DNA of 51,477 bases from Bacteroidales bacterium (GTDB taxonomy: Bacteria; Bacteroidota; Bacteroidia; Bacteroidales; JAIOZK01), in assembly GCA_021738625.1 (NCBI GenBank), contig JAIPBS010000005.1, forward strand, positions 1-51,477, written 5' to 3'. The notes under the pieces are model-generated. The model was not told where the DNA came from. It saw only the letters and a list, made by a program, of their open reading frames with translations, and searched no databases. Positions 23,462-32,608 of this stretch are shown one piece after another (the first letter of the stretch is position 1; every line of letters starts with the position of its first letter). Made by a program: the position numbers and the translations under genes.

Positions 23462-23488
23462 GAAAATTATTAAAAAAAGAAGGTTTTC

Positions 23489-23520
23489 TTTGTTTATTTG
23501 TTTAACAATGTCTATTTTTG
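23489..23520 (+). promoter_or_regulatory. promoter of the tRNA-tuf operon
   Basis: TTTG (23489-23492), 20-nt spacer, TATTTTTG (23513-23520). Transcription would start about 55 nt before tRNA-Thr. The promoter abuts the hairpin at 23520-23545. Confidence 0.65.
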
Positions 23521-23554
23521 CAGACCTTTTTAAGTGAAGGTCTGCTTTTGTTTT
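23520..23554 (+). terminator. intrinsic terminator of xerC-hpf
   Basis: GCAGACCTT (23520-23528) pairs with AAGGTCTGC (23537-23545), followed by TTTTGTTTT. Transcripts from upstream would form it, while those from the overlapping promoter would begin inside its 5' arm and escape it. Confidence 0.7.
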
Positions 23555-23579
23555 ACAGATAAGCGTTCTAAGACATTTT

Positions 23580-23653
23580 GCCTATGTAGCTCAGTTGGCC
23601 AGAGCAGCTGATTTGTAATCAGCCGGTCGGCGGTTCGAATCCGTCCATAGGCT
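23580..23653 (+). tRNA. tRNA-Thr (TGT)
   Basis: Cloverleaf with acceptor GCCTATG/CATAGGC, D stem GCTC/GAGC, anticodon stem CTGAT/ATCAG with loop TTGTA-centred (anticodon TGT), and T loop TTCGAAT. No CCA is encoded. Confidence 0.9.
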
Positions 23654-23724
23654 CGGGTTCTTTAACATTTTGAAAAAACTATGAAGCTAACCATCAACAC
23701 TGTATGGTTGGTTTGCTTTAAAAT

Positions 23725-23785
23725 GGGAGAGATACCGAAGCGGTCAAAGGGGGGCTCGCCTAAGGCGAGATAAACCTGTTGGCTT
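23725..23785 (+). pseudogene. truncated tRNA-Tyr copy with palindrome in the anticodon arm
   Basis: GGGAGAGATACCGAAGCGG and TCAAAGGGG match the 5' half of the intact tRNA-Tyr that follows at 23845. Then CTCGCCTAAGGCGAG (23755-23769, perfect 7-bp arms) takes the place of CAGACTG. The copy resumes with TAAACCTGTTGGCT, matching the anticodon loop and 3' strand, and then diverges. No T arm or acceptor 3' strand remains. The palindrome again replaces the 5' strand of the anticodon stem, as in the tRNA-Val copy. Confidence 0.8.
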
Positions 23786-23844
23786 TGTTACAATAAACAA
23801 AACAAAAGGTTCTCATTAAGTTCATTGTTTACTGAAAAATATCC

Positions 23845-23926
23845 GGGGAGATACCGAAGCGGTCAAACGGGGCAGACTGTAAATCTGTTGGCTCAGCCTT
23901 CGGAGGTTCGAATCCTCCTCTCCCCA
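23845..23926 (+). tRNA. tRNA-Tyr (GTA)
   Basis: An 82-nt class II tRNA: acceptor GGGGAGA/TCTCCCC, anticodon stem and loop CAGACTGTAAATCTG (anticodon GTA), long variable arm and T arm GGAGG-TTCGAAT-CCTCC. No CCA is encoded. Confidence 0.93.
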
Positions 23927-23948
23927 CTGTGTTAGCCAAAGCTAAAGC

Positions 23949-24017
23949 TTCGGCTGACTGCGCCAGCCGAAACTTTATCGAAGGTTGGTTGTATTTCTGG
24001 CTTTATGCCAGAAATAC
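23949..24017 (+). repeat. two hairpins between tRNA-Tyr and tRNA-Gly
   Basis: Hairpin 1: TTCGGCTG (23949-23956) with CAGCCGAA (23964-23971), 7-nt loop. Hairpin 2: GTATTTCTGGC (23991-24001) with GCCAGAAATAC (24007-24017), 5-nt loop, perfect. They lie in the spacer of a polycistronic tRNA transcript and may guide or protect processing, or be further dispersed palindromes. Confidence 0.7.
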
Positions 24018-24025
24018 AGACAGAT

Positions 24026-24098
24026 GCGGAAGTAGCTCATTTGGTAGAGCGACAGCCTTCCAAGCTGTAGGTGGCCGGTTCGAGCCCGGTCTTCCGCT
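24026..24098 (+). tRNA. tRNA-Gly (TCC)
   Basis: Acceptor GCGGAAG/CTTCCGC, anticodon stem CAGC with loop CTTCCAA (anticodon TCC), T arm GCCGG-TTCGAGC-CCGGT. No CCA is encoded. Confidence 0.93.
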
Positions 24099-24104
24099 CA
24101 AGCA

Positions 24105-24176
24105 GCCAATGTAGCTCAGGGGTAGAGCACTTCCTTGGTAAGGAAGGGGTCACGAGTTCAACTCTCGTCATTGGCT
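24105..24176 (+). tRNA. tRNA-Thr (GGT)
   Basis: Acceptor GCCAATG/CATTGGC, anticodon stem CTTCC/GGAAG with loop TTGGTAA (anticodon GGT), T arm CGAG-TTCAACT-CTCG. It lies 50 bp before tuf, a conserved tRNA-tuf arrangement. Confidence 0.92.
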
Positions 24177-24226
24177 CTGAATGGTTAAAGTAAAAACTGA
24201 AAATAATAAACTAAACATTTTTTGTT

Positions 24227-25414
24227 ATGGCAAAAGAAAAATTTGAGCGTGCGAAACCTCACGTGAATATTGGTACAATCGGTCATGTTGACCACGGTAA
24301 AACTACACTTACCGCTGCAATCACAATTAACCTCCAGGAAAGGGGATTTGCTACATATAAATCTTTTGACGAGATTGACAATGCACCCGAGGAAAAAGAA
24401 AGAGGTATTACCATTAACACAGCACACGTTGAGTACGAAACTGAAAACAGGCACTATGCTCACGTTGACTGTCCCGGCCATGCCGACTATGTGAAGAACA
24501 TGGTAACCGGTGCTGCCCAGATGGACGGTGCCATCCTGGTCGTTGCTGCTACCGACGGACCTATGCCACAAACCCGTGAGCATATCCTGCTTGCACGTCA
24601 GGTGAACGTCCCCAGTATTGTTGTTTTTATGAACAAAGTCGATATGGTAGACGATGACGAGCTGCTCGAACTGGTAGAGATGGAAATTAGAGAACTCCTT
24701 GAATTCTATGAATTCGACGGTGACAACACGCCCATCATTCGCGGTTCAGCACTTGGTGCCCTTAACAAAGAAGAAAAATGGATTGAAAGAATCTGGGAAC
24801 TGATGAAAGCTTGTGATGAGTGGATTCCACTTCCAAAACGTGATGTTGATAAGCCTTTCCTGATGCCCGTTGAAGACGTTTTCTCAATTACAGGACGTGG
24901 CACCGTAGCAACCGGTAGAATTGAAACCGGGATCATCAGAACCGGCGATCCGGTTGATATCGTTGGACTTGGTGCAGAAAAAATGAAATCCGTCGTAACA
25001 GGTGTTGAGATGTTCCGTAAGATTCTTGATGAAGGTCAGGCTGGTGATAACGCCGGACTCCTGCTGCGTGGCGTCGACAAGAAAGAAATTACCCGCGGTA
25101 TGGTTATCGCTGCCCCCGGATCGATTACACCTCACAAACATATTAAGGCTGAAGTTTATATCCTGAAAAAAGAAGAAGGTGGCCGTCACACCCCATTCCA
25201 CAATAACTACAGGCCGCAGTTTTATTTTAGGACAACCGACGTTACCGGTGAGATCGTTCTGCCTGACGGTGTTGAAATGGTTATGCCCGGTGACAACCTG
25301 ACCATCGAAGTGAAACTGATCTCTGAGATCGCCATGGACAAAGGTCTGCGTTTCGCCATCCGTGAAGGCGGCAGAACAGTTGGTGCCGGTCAGGTTACAG
25401 AAATCATTGAATAA
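24227..25414 (+). CDS. tuf: elongation factor Tu
   Basis: A 395-aa EF-Tu of normal length that delivers aminoacyl-tRNA to the ribosome with GTP. G1 is GHVDHGKT, G3 DCPGHADY and G4 NKVD; the switch I segment RGITI and the domain II and III sequences are complete. It is transcribed after a run of tRNAs and before tRNA-Trp and secE, the common Bacteroidota order. Confidence 0.98.
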   Translation: MAKEKFERAKPHVNIGTIGHVDHGKTTLTAAITINLQERGFATYKSFDEIDNAPEEKERGITINTAHVEYETENRHYAHVDCPGHADYVKNMVTGAAQMDGAILVVAATDGPMPQTREHILLARQVNVPSIVVFMNKVDMVDDDELLELVEMEIRELLEFYEFDGDNTPIIRGSALGALNKEEKWIERIWELMKACDEWIPLPKRDVDKPFLMPVEDVFSITGRGTVATGRIETGIIRTGDPVDIVGLGAEKMKSVVTGVEMFRKILDEGQAGDNAGLLLRGVDKKEITRGMVIAAPGSITPHKHIKAEVYILKKEEGGRHTPFHNNYRPQFYFRTTDVTGEIVLPDGVEMVMPGDNLTIEVKLISEIAMDKGLRFAIREGGRTVGAGQVTEIIE

Positions 25415-25434
25415 AAATTATTCTTTTGACCCGA

Positions 25435-25468
25435 TTCAGGATACCTTTTTTTTGAAAGGTATCCTGAA
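25435..25468 (+). terminator. strong hairpin after tuf
   Basis: TTCAGGATACCTTT (25435-25448) and AAAGGTATCCTGAA (25455-25468) pair perfectly over 14 bp with a TTTTTG loop. No T-tract follows, so it may set mRNA ends or attenuate and not fully terminate. Confidence 0.6.
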
Positions 25469-25501
25469 CTTAACAAAAAATGTTCTTAATATATAGCGTT
25501 T

Positions 25502-25574
25502 ACGGGTGTAGCTCAACTGGTAGAGCGACGGTCTCCAAAACCGTAGGTTGTGAGTTCGAGTCTTACCACCCGTG
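25502..25574 (+). tRNA. tRNA-Trp (CCA)
   Basis: Acceptor ACGGGTG/CACCCGT, anticodon stem ACGGT/ACCGT with loop CTCCAAA (anticodon CCA), T loop TTCGAGT. It lies 15 bp upstream of secE, a widely conserved link. Confidence 0.92.
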
Positions 25575-25589
25575 CAAAAAGATAAATTA

Positions 25590-25787
25590 ATGGCAAAATT
25601 AAGAATTGCAACATACGTAAAAGAAAGTTACGACGAGCTGTTACATAAAGTTTCCTGGCCAACCTGGAGTGAATTGCAAAGCAGTGCAATAGTGGTATCC
25701 ATAGCTTCCCTAATAATCGCAATAGTCGTTTATTTGATGGATAAATCATTTCAGCTGATTCTGGAAGGTTTTTACGGATTATTCTGA
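25590..25787 (+). CDS. secE: preprotein translocase subunit SecE
   Basis: A 65-aa protein with one C-terminal TM helix (IVVSIASLIIAIVVYLM) and the conserved cytoplasmic motif KVSWPTWSEL. It stabilises SecY in the Sec translocon. The start is placed at MAKLRIA (25590), since the six upstream codons from 25572 overlap the tRNA-Trp discriminator. It is followed by nusG as in most bacteria. Confidence 0.95.
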   Translation: MAKLRIATYVKESYDELLHKVSWPTWSELQSSAIVVSIASLIIAIVVYLMDKSFQLILEGFYGLF

Positions 25788-25845
25788 AATAAATTTATTG
25801 CATTTACAAAGCAAAACATTCAAACTTAAACTCCTGTAATCTGGT

Positions 25846-26388
25846 ATGAGTGAACACGTTAAAAAATGGTACGTAGTCAGAGCGATTAGTGGTAAGGAAA
25901 AGAAAGTGAAGGAATACCTGGAGAGTGAGATCAAACGACTCAATCTGCAGGATTATATTTCTCAGGTTCTTATTCCTACGGAGAAGATATACCAGATCAG
26001 GAAAGGTAAAAAGATCAGTAAAGAACGGAATTATTTTCCGGGATATGTACTGATCGAAGCCGTCCTGGTGGGAGAAATCCCACATACCATAAAAAACATC
26101 CCGAATGTACTGGGATTTTTGGGTACCAAGGGCGAAGCGGATCCGTTGCGCACATCCGAGGTGAACAGAATTTTGGGGAAAGTAGATGAACTCGCTGAAC
26201 AGGGTGAAGAGGTGAATGTGCCCTTCATCGTGGGAGAAACAGTTAAAGTGATTGATGGACCATTCAACAGCTTCAGCGGTGTGATCGAAGAGATCAACGA
26301 AGAAAAGAAAAAGCTGAAAGTGATGGTGAAGATCTTTGGCAGAAAAACTCCACTTGAACTGGGGTTCATGCAGGTGGAAAAAGAATAG
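25846..26388 (+). CDS. nusG: transcription antitermination factor NusG
   Basis: A 180-aa protein with the NGN domain (KKWYVVRAISGKEKKVKEYL, YFPGYVLIEA) and a C-terminal KOW domain (GETVKVIDGPFNSFSGVIEE). It binds RNA polymerase and couples it to ribosomes or Rho. It sits in the normal place between secE and rplK. Confidence 0.97.
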   Translation: MSEHVKKWYVVRAISGKEKKVKEYLESEIKRLNLQDYISQVLIPTEKIYQIRKGKKISKERNYFPGYVLIEAVLVGEIPHTIKNIPNVLGFLGTKGEADPLRTSEVNRILGKVDELAEQGEEVNVPFIVGETVKVIDGPFNSFSGVIEEINEEKKKLKVMVKIFGRKTPLELGFMQVEKE

Positions 26389-26432
26389 GCGCAAGATCAA
26401 TTTAATCAAACAAAGAAAAGGATCATTCAAAA

Positions 26433-26879
26433 ATGGCTAAAGAGGTAAGCGGATTAATTAAATTGCAAATCAGAGGAGGAGCAGCAAATCCATCGCCACC
26501 CGTAGGCCCCGCTTTAGGCGCCAAAGGTGTTAACATTATGGAGTTTTGCAAACAGTTCAATGGTAGGACACAGGACAAGGCAGGTCAGCTGCTTCCTGTT
26601 ATTATCACTGTTTATAAAGACAAATCATTCAATTTTGTCATAAAAACCCCTCCTGCGGCAGTGCAACTTTTGGAAATGGCTAAGGTCAAAAAGGGATCAC
26701 CCGAATCAAACAGAAACAAAATTGCTTCTGTTACCTGGGAGCAGGTGAAAACCATTGCCGAAAGCAAAATGCCCGACCTAAACGCTTTTACGGTTGAGTC
26801 GGCCATGAAAATGGTGGCAGGAACTGCAAGAAGCATGGGAATTCGTGTTAAAGGAAAAGCACCTTTTGCCGAGAATTAA
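26433..26879 (+). CDS. rplK: 50S ribosomal protein uL11
   Basis: A 148-aa L11 of normal length, with the N-terminal [20 protein letters not shown] motif and the RNA-binding C-terminal domain. It forms the GTPase-associated centre with L10 and L7/L12. Confidence 0.98.
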   Translation: MAKEVSGLIKLQIRGGAANPSPPVGPALGAKGVNIMEFCKQFNGRTQDKAGQLLPVIITVYKDKSFNFVIKTPPAAVQLLEMAKVKKGSPESNRNKIASVTWEQVKTIAESKMPDLNAFTVESAMKMVAGTARSMGIRVKGKAPFAEN

Positions 26880-26938
26880 TTCCTGTAGATTGTTTGCATG
26901 ATTATTAACCAATTTAAGGTAATAAGAAACAATTTGAG

Positions 26939-27634
26939 ATGGCTAAAATAACAAGAAAAAGAAAAGAAGCTTTATCTAAAATCGACAGAACCAAAACGTA
27001 TCCGGTTGGCGAAGCGGTTGACCTGGTGAAAGAAATCACCCAGTCAAAATTTAACGCCTCGGTCGATCTGGACATTCGTCTGGGTGTTGATCCAAGAAAA
27101 GCCAATCAAATGGTTCGTGGAACAGTTACACTGCCCCACGGAACAGGAAAAACAGTCAGGGTTTTGGTTCTCTGCTCTCCGGATAAAGAAGACGAGGCAA
27201 AGGAAGCAGGCGCGGATTACGTGGGACTTGATGAATATGTTGACAAGATTAAAGGTGGCTGGACCGACTTTGATGTTGTTATAACTACACCCAATGTGAT
27301 GCCTAAAGTTGGACCTTTGGGACGGATACTCGGGCCAAGAGGTTTGATGCCAAACCCCAAAACCGGTACCGTTACAATGGATGTTGGCAATGCGGTTAAC
27401 GACGTGAAAGCCGGGAAGATCGACTTTAAAGTAGACAAATATGGAATTATCCATAGCGCTATCGGAAAAGCCGAATTCGCCCCTGGAAAGCTTGTCGAAA
27501 ATGCCAAAGAGCTGGTGCAAACCATCATCAAGCTTAAACCTGCTGCTTCTAAAGGGACTTATGTGAGAAGCATTTTTATGTCGAGTACGATGAGTCCCGG
27601 TATCAAGATTGAACCTAAATCCTTTACGACATAA
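26939..27634 (+). CDS. rplA: 50S ribosomal protein uL1
   Basis: A 231-aa L1 of the ribosomal stalk with the signature motif around residues 115-135 ([20 protein letters not shown]). In many bacteria L1 represses its own operon by binding its mRNA; no obvious mimic of the rRNA site was identified here. Confidence 0.98.
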   Translation: MAKITRKRKEALSKIDRTKTYPVGEAVDLVKEITQSKFNASVDLDIRLGVDPRKANQMVRGTVTLPHGTGKTVRVLVLCSPDKEDEAKEAGADYVGLDEYVDKIKGGWTDFDVVITTPNVMPKVGPLGRILGPRGLMPNPKTGTVTMDVGNAVNDVKAGKIDFKVDKYGIIHSAIGKAEFAPGKLVENAKELVQTIIKLKPAASKGTYVRSIFMSSTMSPGIKIEPKSFTT

Positions 27635-27663
27635 ATTCTATATAAACACAGAATTAAAGAATT

Positions 27664-28185
27664 ATGAAAATAGAAGAGAAAAATCAGCTTATCGATTCAA
27701 TAACGGAGGAGCTTAAAGGACACAATACCATCTATGTTGCAGATATTTCCAACCTGGATGCTGTTGATACCTTCAAGCTGAGAAAGCTCTGTTTTAACAA
27801 GAACGTGAAGCTGGCTGTCGTAAAAAATACATTGCTTAAAAAAGCAATGGAAAAAACCGAAAAAGATCTGGGTGAACTTTATGAGATACTTAAAGGGCCA
27901 ACCTCGATCATGCTTTCCGATACGGCAAATGCACCGGCCAAACTGATCAGGGAGTTCAGGAAAAACTCGGATAAGCCCGTTTTAAAAGGCGCTTATGTTG
28001 AGGAGATGGTTTTCATTGGTGACGAACAGCTGACCATGCTGTCTGAAATGAAATCCAAAGAAGAATTGGTTGCAGATGTTATTGCACTACTTCAGTCTCC
28101 TGCAAAGAATGTTATTTCCGGCTTGTTGTCAGGAGGTCAGAAAATTACAGGCATACTCGAAACATTATCGGAAAAAAGCGAATAA
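27664..28185 (+). CDS. rplJ: 50S ribosomal protein uL10
   Basis: A 173-aa L10 with the N-terminal rRNA-binding domain and a C-terminal helix that docks L7/L12 dimers. It lies 46 bp before rplL. Confidence 0.97.
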   Translation: MKIEEKNQLIDSITEELKGHNTIYVADISNLDAVDTFKLRKLCFNKNVKLAVVKNTLLKKAMEKTEKDLGELYEILKGPTSIMLSDTANAPAKLIREFRKNSDKPVLKGAYVEEMVFIGDEQLTMLSEMKSKEELVADVIALLQSPAKNVISGLLSGGQKITGILETLSEKSE

Positions 28186-28231
28186 GGAAATTATAAAACT
28201 ATTGATTTTAACAATTTAAAACAACAATAAA

Positions 28232-28612
28232 ATGGCAGATTTAAAAGCTTTTGCAGAACAACTGGTTAACTTAACAGTAAAAGAAGTTAACGAATTGGCC
28301 GATATTCTTAAAGAGGAATATGGCATTGAACCTGCGGCTGCAGCTGTGGCAATGGCCGGTCCTGCAGGCGGCGGCGCTGAAGGTGGCGAAGCCGAAGAAC
28401 AAACAGAATTTGATGTGATCATCAAAGCTCCGGGTCAATCCAAACTGGCAGTTGTTAAGCTGGTTAAGGAATTAACAAGTCTTGGACTGAAAGAATCCAA
28501 AGAACTGGTTGATTCCGCACCTAAGGCAATTAAAGAAGGTGTTTCTAAAGACGAAGCAGAAGCCCTTCAGAAACAACTTGAAGACGCGGGTGCTGAGGTA
28601 GAAGTTAAGTAA
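28232..28612 (+). CDS. rplL: 50S ribosomal protein bL7/L12
   Basis: A 126-aa acidic protein: N-terminal dimerisation helices, an Ala/Gly/Glu-rich hinge ([13 protein letters not shown]) and the factor-binding C-terminal domain with [20 protein letters not shown]. Normal length and position. Confidence 0.98.
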   Translation: MADLKAFAEQLVNLTVKEVNELADILKEEYGIEPAAAAVAMAGPAGGGAEGGEAEEQTEFDVIIKAPGQSKLAVVKLVKELTSLGLKESKELVDSAPKAIKEGVSKDEAEALQKQLEDAGAEVEVK

Positions 28613-28628
28613 GGTAGTTGTCGCAGTG

Positions 28629-28663
28629 AATGCAGAAATTCCCTGTTCGGGGGTTTCTGCATT
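28629..28663 (+). terminator. partial terminator or attenuator between rplL and rpoB
   Basis: AATGCAGAAA (28629-28638) pairs with TTTCTGCATT (28654-28663), and CCC with GGG extends the stem. It is followed by only a short T run, as expected for a leaky attenuator that lowers rpoBC expression relative to the ribosomal proteins. Confidence 0.6.
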
Positions 28664-28735
28664 TTCCATGGTAAGTCTCAGCTTACCCCGTTCTTTTTCA
28701 ATTTACATTACTACTAACTTAAAACCTTTAAAGCC

Positions 28736-31700
28736 TTGGCTATAAAAAATAACGAAAGAATTAGTTTCGCGCAAACAAAAGCGTACGCTGATTACCCTGA
28801 CTTTCTTGAAATTCAATTAAAATCTTTTCAGGATTTTTTCCAACTGGAAACCAATCCTGAAAATCGTGTTAATGAAGGTCTGTATAAGGTGTTTAGTGAA
28901 AACTTTCCGATTACCGATGCGCGAAATAACTTTGTTCTTGAATTTCTGGATTATTTTATTGATCCCCCCAGGTATTCAATTGAAGAGTGCATTGAACGCG
29001 GACTTACATATAGCGTTCCACTCAAAGCAAAATTAAAACTTTATTGTACTGATCCCGATCACGAGGATTTCGAAACCATCATCCAGGATGTTTATCTGGG
29101 TATGATCCCTTATATGACCCCAAGAGGTACCTTTATTATCAATGGGGCTGAAAGGGTAGTTGTTTCCCAGTTGCACCGGTCGCCGGGCGTATTTTTCGGT
29201 ACCAGCTTCCACGCAAACGGGCAACAGCTCTACTCTGCAAGGATCATCCCTTTCAAAGGTTCCTGGATGGAATTTACAACCGACATTAACAATGTCCTCT
29301 ATGCATACATCGACAGGAAAAAGAAATTGCCTGTTACCACTTTGCTCAGAGCCATTGGATTTGAAAGTGACAAAGAAATTCTTGAGATATTTGATTTGGC
29401 CGAAGAAGTAAAAGTCAGTAAGGCCGGTCTCAAACGCGTAGTAGGTAGAAAGCTGGCTGCAAGAGTGTTGCGCTCCTGGATTGAGGACTTTGTTGATGAA
29501 GATACAGGAGAGGTGGTTTCAATTGAACGAACAGAAGTGATCATCGACCGTGAAACCGAACTCGAAAACAAACACATCGATATGATCCTCGACGCAGGAG
29601 TGAAAACCATTCTGCTTCATAAGGAAGATATCAATATCAGTGATTATGCATTGATATTCAATACGCTTCAAAAGGATACCACCAACTCCGAGCGAGAAGC
29701 TGTTGAATTCATCTACAGGCAATTGCGTAATGCCGAACCGCCGGATGAAGAAACAGCACGTGGCATCATTGATAAGCTTTTCTTCTCAGATAAGCGTTAC
29801 GATCTCGGTGATGTCGGACGATACAGGATCAATAAAAAGCTCGAGCTTGATGTTTCTGATGATGTCAAGGTGCTTACCAAAGAAGATATCATCTCCATTA
29901 TAAAACATCTGATCCAGCTTGTAAACTCCAAAACAGAAGTCGACGACATCGACCACTTGAGTAACAGGCGTGTTCGGACCGTCGGCGAACAGCTGTACGC
30001 ACAGTTCGGTGTAGGTCTGGCCCGCATGGCCAGAACCATCAGGGAAAGAATGAATGTACGCGACAATGAAGTGTTCACGCCTACCGATCTGATCAATGCC
30101 AAAACATTATCATCGGTGATCAATTCATTCTTTGGCACCAACCAGCTTTCCCAGTTTATGGATCAGACAAATCCCCTTTCGGAGCTAACCCATAAGAGAA
30201 GGGTTTCCGCTCTGGGCCCGGGAGGTTTGTCACGCGAGCGAGCCGGATTTGAAGTGCGTGATGTACACTATACCCACTATGGCAGATTGTGTACCATCGA
30301 AACTCCAGAAGGGCCTAATATCGGATTGATCTCATCACTTTGTGTTTATGCCAAGATCAACAAGCTTGGCTTCATTGAAACACCCTACAGACAGGTTGAG
30401 GATGGATCCATTGAGGAAAATAAAAAGCCGGTATATCTGAGTGCTGAGGAAGAAGAAAACAAAATTATTGCACAGGCCAATACCGTTCTTGATGAAAAGG
30501 GCAATTTTGTAAACGATAAAGTGAAAGCGAGATTCCAGGCCGATTATCCGATCATTGAACGCGAAAAGGTCGACTTCATCGATATTGCTCCCAATCAGAT
30601 TGCTTCACTGGCAGCTTCATTGATCCCATTTCTGGAGCATGACGACGCCAACCGCGCGCTGATGGGGTCCAATATGATGCGTCAGGCCGTGCCGCTGCTG
30701 AAGCCTGAATCACCTATTGTTGGTACCGGAATTGAAGCACGAGGTGCAAAGGATTCCCGGGTATTGCTCACGGCAGAAGGTGAAGGTGTTGTAGAGTTTG
30801 TGGATTCGGAGGAGATCGTTATTCGATATTCAAGAGCCGATGAAGAAAAACTGGTGAGTTTTGACGATGACACCAAAAGCTACAAGCTGATTAAATTCCA
30901 ACGTACAAACCAAAATACCAGCCTCAACCTGATCCCAACCGTAAGGAAAGGAGACAAGGTTTCTGAGGGTCAGATACTCTGTGAAGGTTATGCCACGCAA
31001 AAAGGCGAACTGGCTCTGGGAAAGAATCTTATGGTAGCTTTCATGCCCTGGAAGGGTTATAACTTTGAGGATGCCATTGTGATCTCGGAACGTGTGGTAA
31101 AAGATGATGTTTTCACTTCGCTTCATATTGAAGAATTTACCCTCGAAGTGAGGGATACGAAAAGAGGCGTGGAAGAACTCACCGCTGATATTCCCAATGT
31201 AAGCTCCGAGGCCACCAAAGAACTTGATGAAAATGGTTTGATTAGAATTGGTGCAGAGGTAAATGAAGGCGATATCCTGATCGGTAAGATCACCCCAAAA
31301 GGTGAAAGCGATCCTACCCCTGAGGAAAAACTGCTTCGGGCAATTTTTGGTGATAAAGCAGGTGATGTGAAGAATGCATCGCTTAAAGCACCCCCGTCAA
31401 TGAAAGGAGTTGTTATTGATAAAAAACTCTTTTCACGGATTATCAGAGACAGGAAGTCGAAAGGCAAAGAAAAAGATATTGTTTCCGTTCTTGATGAGGA
31501 ACACAACAAAAAACAGGCTGAGCTTAAAAGCAAACTTGTTGATAAACTCAACGTGTTGGTTAATGGTAAGACCTCACAGGGCGTTTACAATAATTTTAAG
31601 GAAGAATTGATTCCCAAAAAATCCAAATTTACACAGAAGGTTTTGCAGGGAATCGACTACAATAATGTAAATCCCAGTAACTGGACAGCTGATGAGCATA

Positions 31701-32542
31701 AAAACGAGTTGATCAAAACTTTGATCAACAATTATGCGATAAAGCATAAAGAATTGTTGGGAATATACAACCGGAAGAAATTCGTTGCCACAGTGGGTGA
31801 TGATCTTCCCAGCGGTATCGTTCAGATGGCCAAGGTCTATATTGCCAAAAAGCGCAAGCTGAAAGTTGGCGATAAAATGGCGGGACGTCACGGTAATAAA
31901 GGTATTGTTGCAAAGATCGTACGTGAGGAAGATATGCCATTTTTGGATGACGGCACACCCGTCGACATTGTTTTGAATCCACTGGGCGTTCCTTCCCGAA
32001 TGAACCTCGGACAGATATATGAGACCGTTCTTGGCTGGGCAGGCAAGAAGCTTGGACTGAAGTTTGCCACTCCCATTTTCGATGGGGCCGAGATCGATCA
32101 GATCAATGGCTATCTGGAAAAGGCAAAACTTCCGGTTAACGGAAGTACTTACCTGTTTGACGGTGCCACGGGCGACCGTTTCGACCAGCCTGCAACAGTG
32201 GGTTATATCTACATGCTTAAGCTTCATCATATGGTTGATGATAAAATGCATGCCAGGTCGATCGGGCCTTATTCGCTCATTACCCAGCAACCACTCGGAG
32301 GTAAAGCTCAGTTTGGTGGCCAGCGTTTCGGTGAAATGGAGGTTTGGGCTCTCGAAGCATTTGGTGCTTCCAATGTATTACAGGAGATCCTTACCGTGAA
32401 ATCCGATGATGTGATTGGCCGTGCCAAAGCATACGAAACCGTTGTGAAAGGCGAAAACATGCCTACTCCGGGTATACCCGAATCGTTCAACGTGCTGGTT
32501 CACGAGCTCAGAGGTTTAGGCCTCAATGTGACATTTGAATAA
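28736..32542 (+). CDS. rpoB: DNA-directed RNA polymerase subunit beta
   Basis: A 1268-aa beta subunit of Bacteroidota length. It includes the rifampicin region with wild-type-looking [20 protein letters not shown] and [20 protein letters not shown], plus GRHGNKG and the C-terminal clamp sequences. The likely start is TTG (28736, giving [11 protein letters not shown]), because no ATG or GTG precedes the conserved N-terminus in frame. A rare start codon here may help set subunit level. Confidence 0.97.
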   Translation: MAIKNNERISFAQTKAYADYPDFLEIQLKSFQDFFQLETNPENRVNEGLYKVFSENFPITDARNNFVLEFLDYFIDPPRYSIEECIERGLTYSVPLKAKLKLYCTDPDHEDFETIIQDVYLGMIPYMTPRGTFIINGAERVVVSQLHRSPGVFFGTSFHANGQQLYSARIIPFKGSWMEFTTDINNVLYAYIDRKKKLPVTTLLRAIGFESDKEILEIFDLAEEVKVSKAGLKRVVGRKLAARVLRSWIEDFVDEDTGEVVSIERTEVIIDRETELENKHIDMILDAGVKTILLHKEDINISDYALIFNTLQKDTTNSEREAVEFIYRQLRNAEPPDEETARGIIDKLFFSDKRYDLGDVGRYRINKKLELDVSDDVKVLTKEDIISIIKHLIQLVNSKTEVDDIDHLSNRRVRTVGEQLYAQFGVGLARMARTIRERMNVRDNEVFTPTDLINAKTLSSVINSFFGTNQLSQFMDQTNPLSELTHKRRVSALGPGGLSRERAGFEVRDVHYTHYGRLCTIETPEGPNIGLISSLCVYAKINKLGFIETPYRQVEDGSIEENKKPVYLSAEEEENKIIAQANTVLDEKGNFVNDKVKARFQADYPIIEREKVDFIDIAPNQIASLAASLIPFLEHDDANRALMGSNMMRQAVPLLKPESPIVGTGIEARGAKDSRVLLTAEGEGVVEFVDSEEIVIRYSRADEEKLVSFDDDTKSYKLIKFQRTNQNTSLNLIPTVRKGDKVSEGQILCEGYATQKGELALGKNLMVAFMPWKGYNFEDAIVISERVVKDDVFTSLHIEEFTLEVRDTKRGVEELTADIPNVSSEATKELDENGLIRIGAEVNEGDILIGKITPKGESDPTPEEKLLRAIFGDKAGDVKNASLKAPPSMKGVVIDKKLFSRIIRDRKSKGKEKDIVSVLDEEHNKKQAELKSKLVDKLNVLVNGKTSQGVYNNFKEELIPKKSKFTQKVLQGIDYNNVNPSNWTADEHKNELIKTLINNYAIKHKELLGIYNRKKFVATVGDDLPSGIVQMAKVYIAKKRKLKVGDKMAGRHGNKGIVAKIVREEDMPFLDDGTPVDIVLNPLGVPSRMNLGQIYETVLGWAGKKLGLKFATPIFDGAEIDQINGYLEKAKLPVNGSTYLFDGATGDRFDQPATVGYIYMLKLHHMVDDKMHARSIGPYSLITQQPLGGKAQFGGQRFGEMEVWALEAFGASNVLQEILTVKSDDVIGRAKAYETVVKGENMPTPGIPESFNVLVHELRGLGLNVTFE

Positions 32543-32608
32543 TATATACACGGGAGAGGGGCATTTTTGCCTGATCTCCCTAATTATTAATTTCTGAATA
32601 TATAAAAT

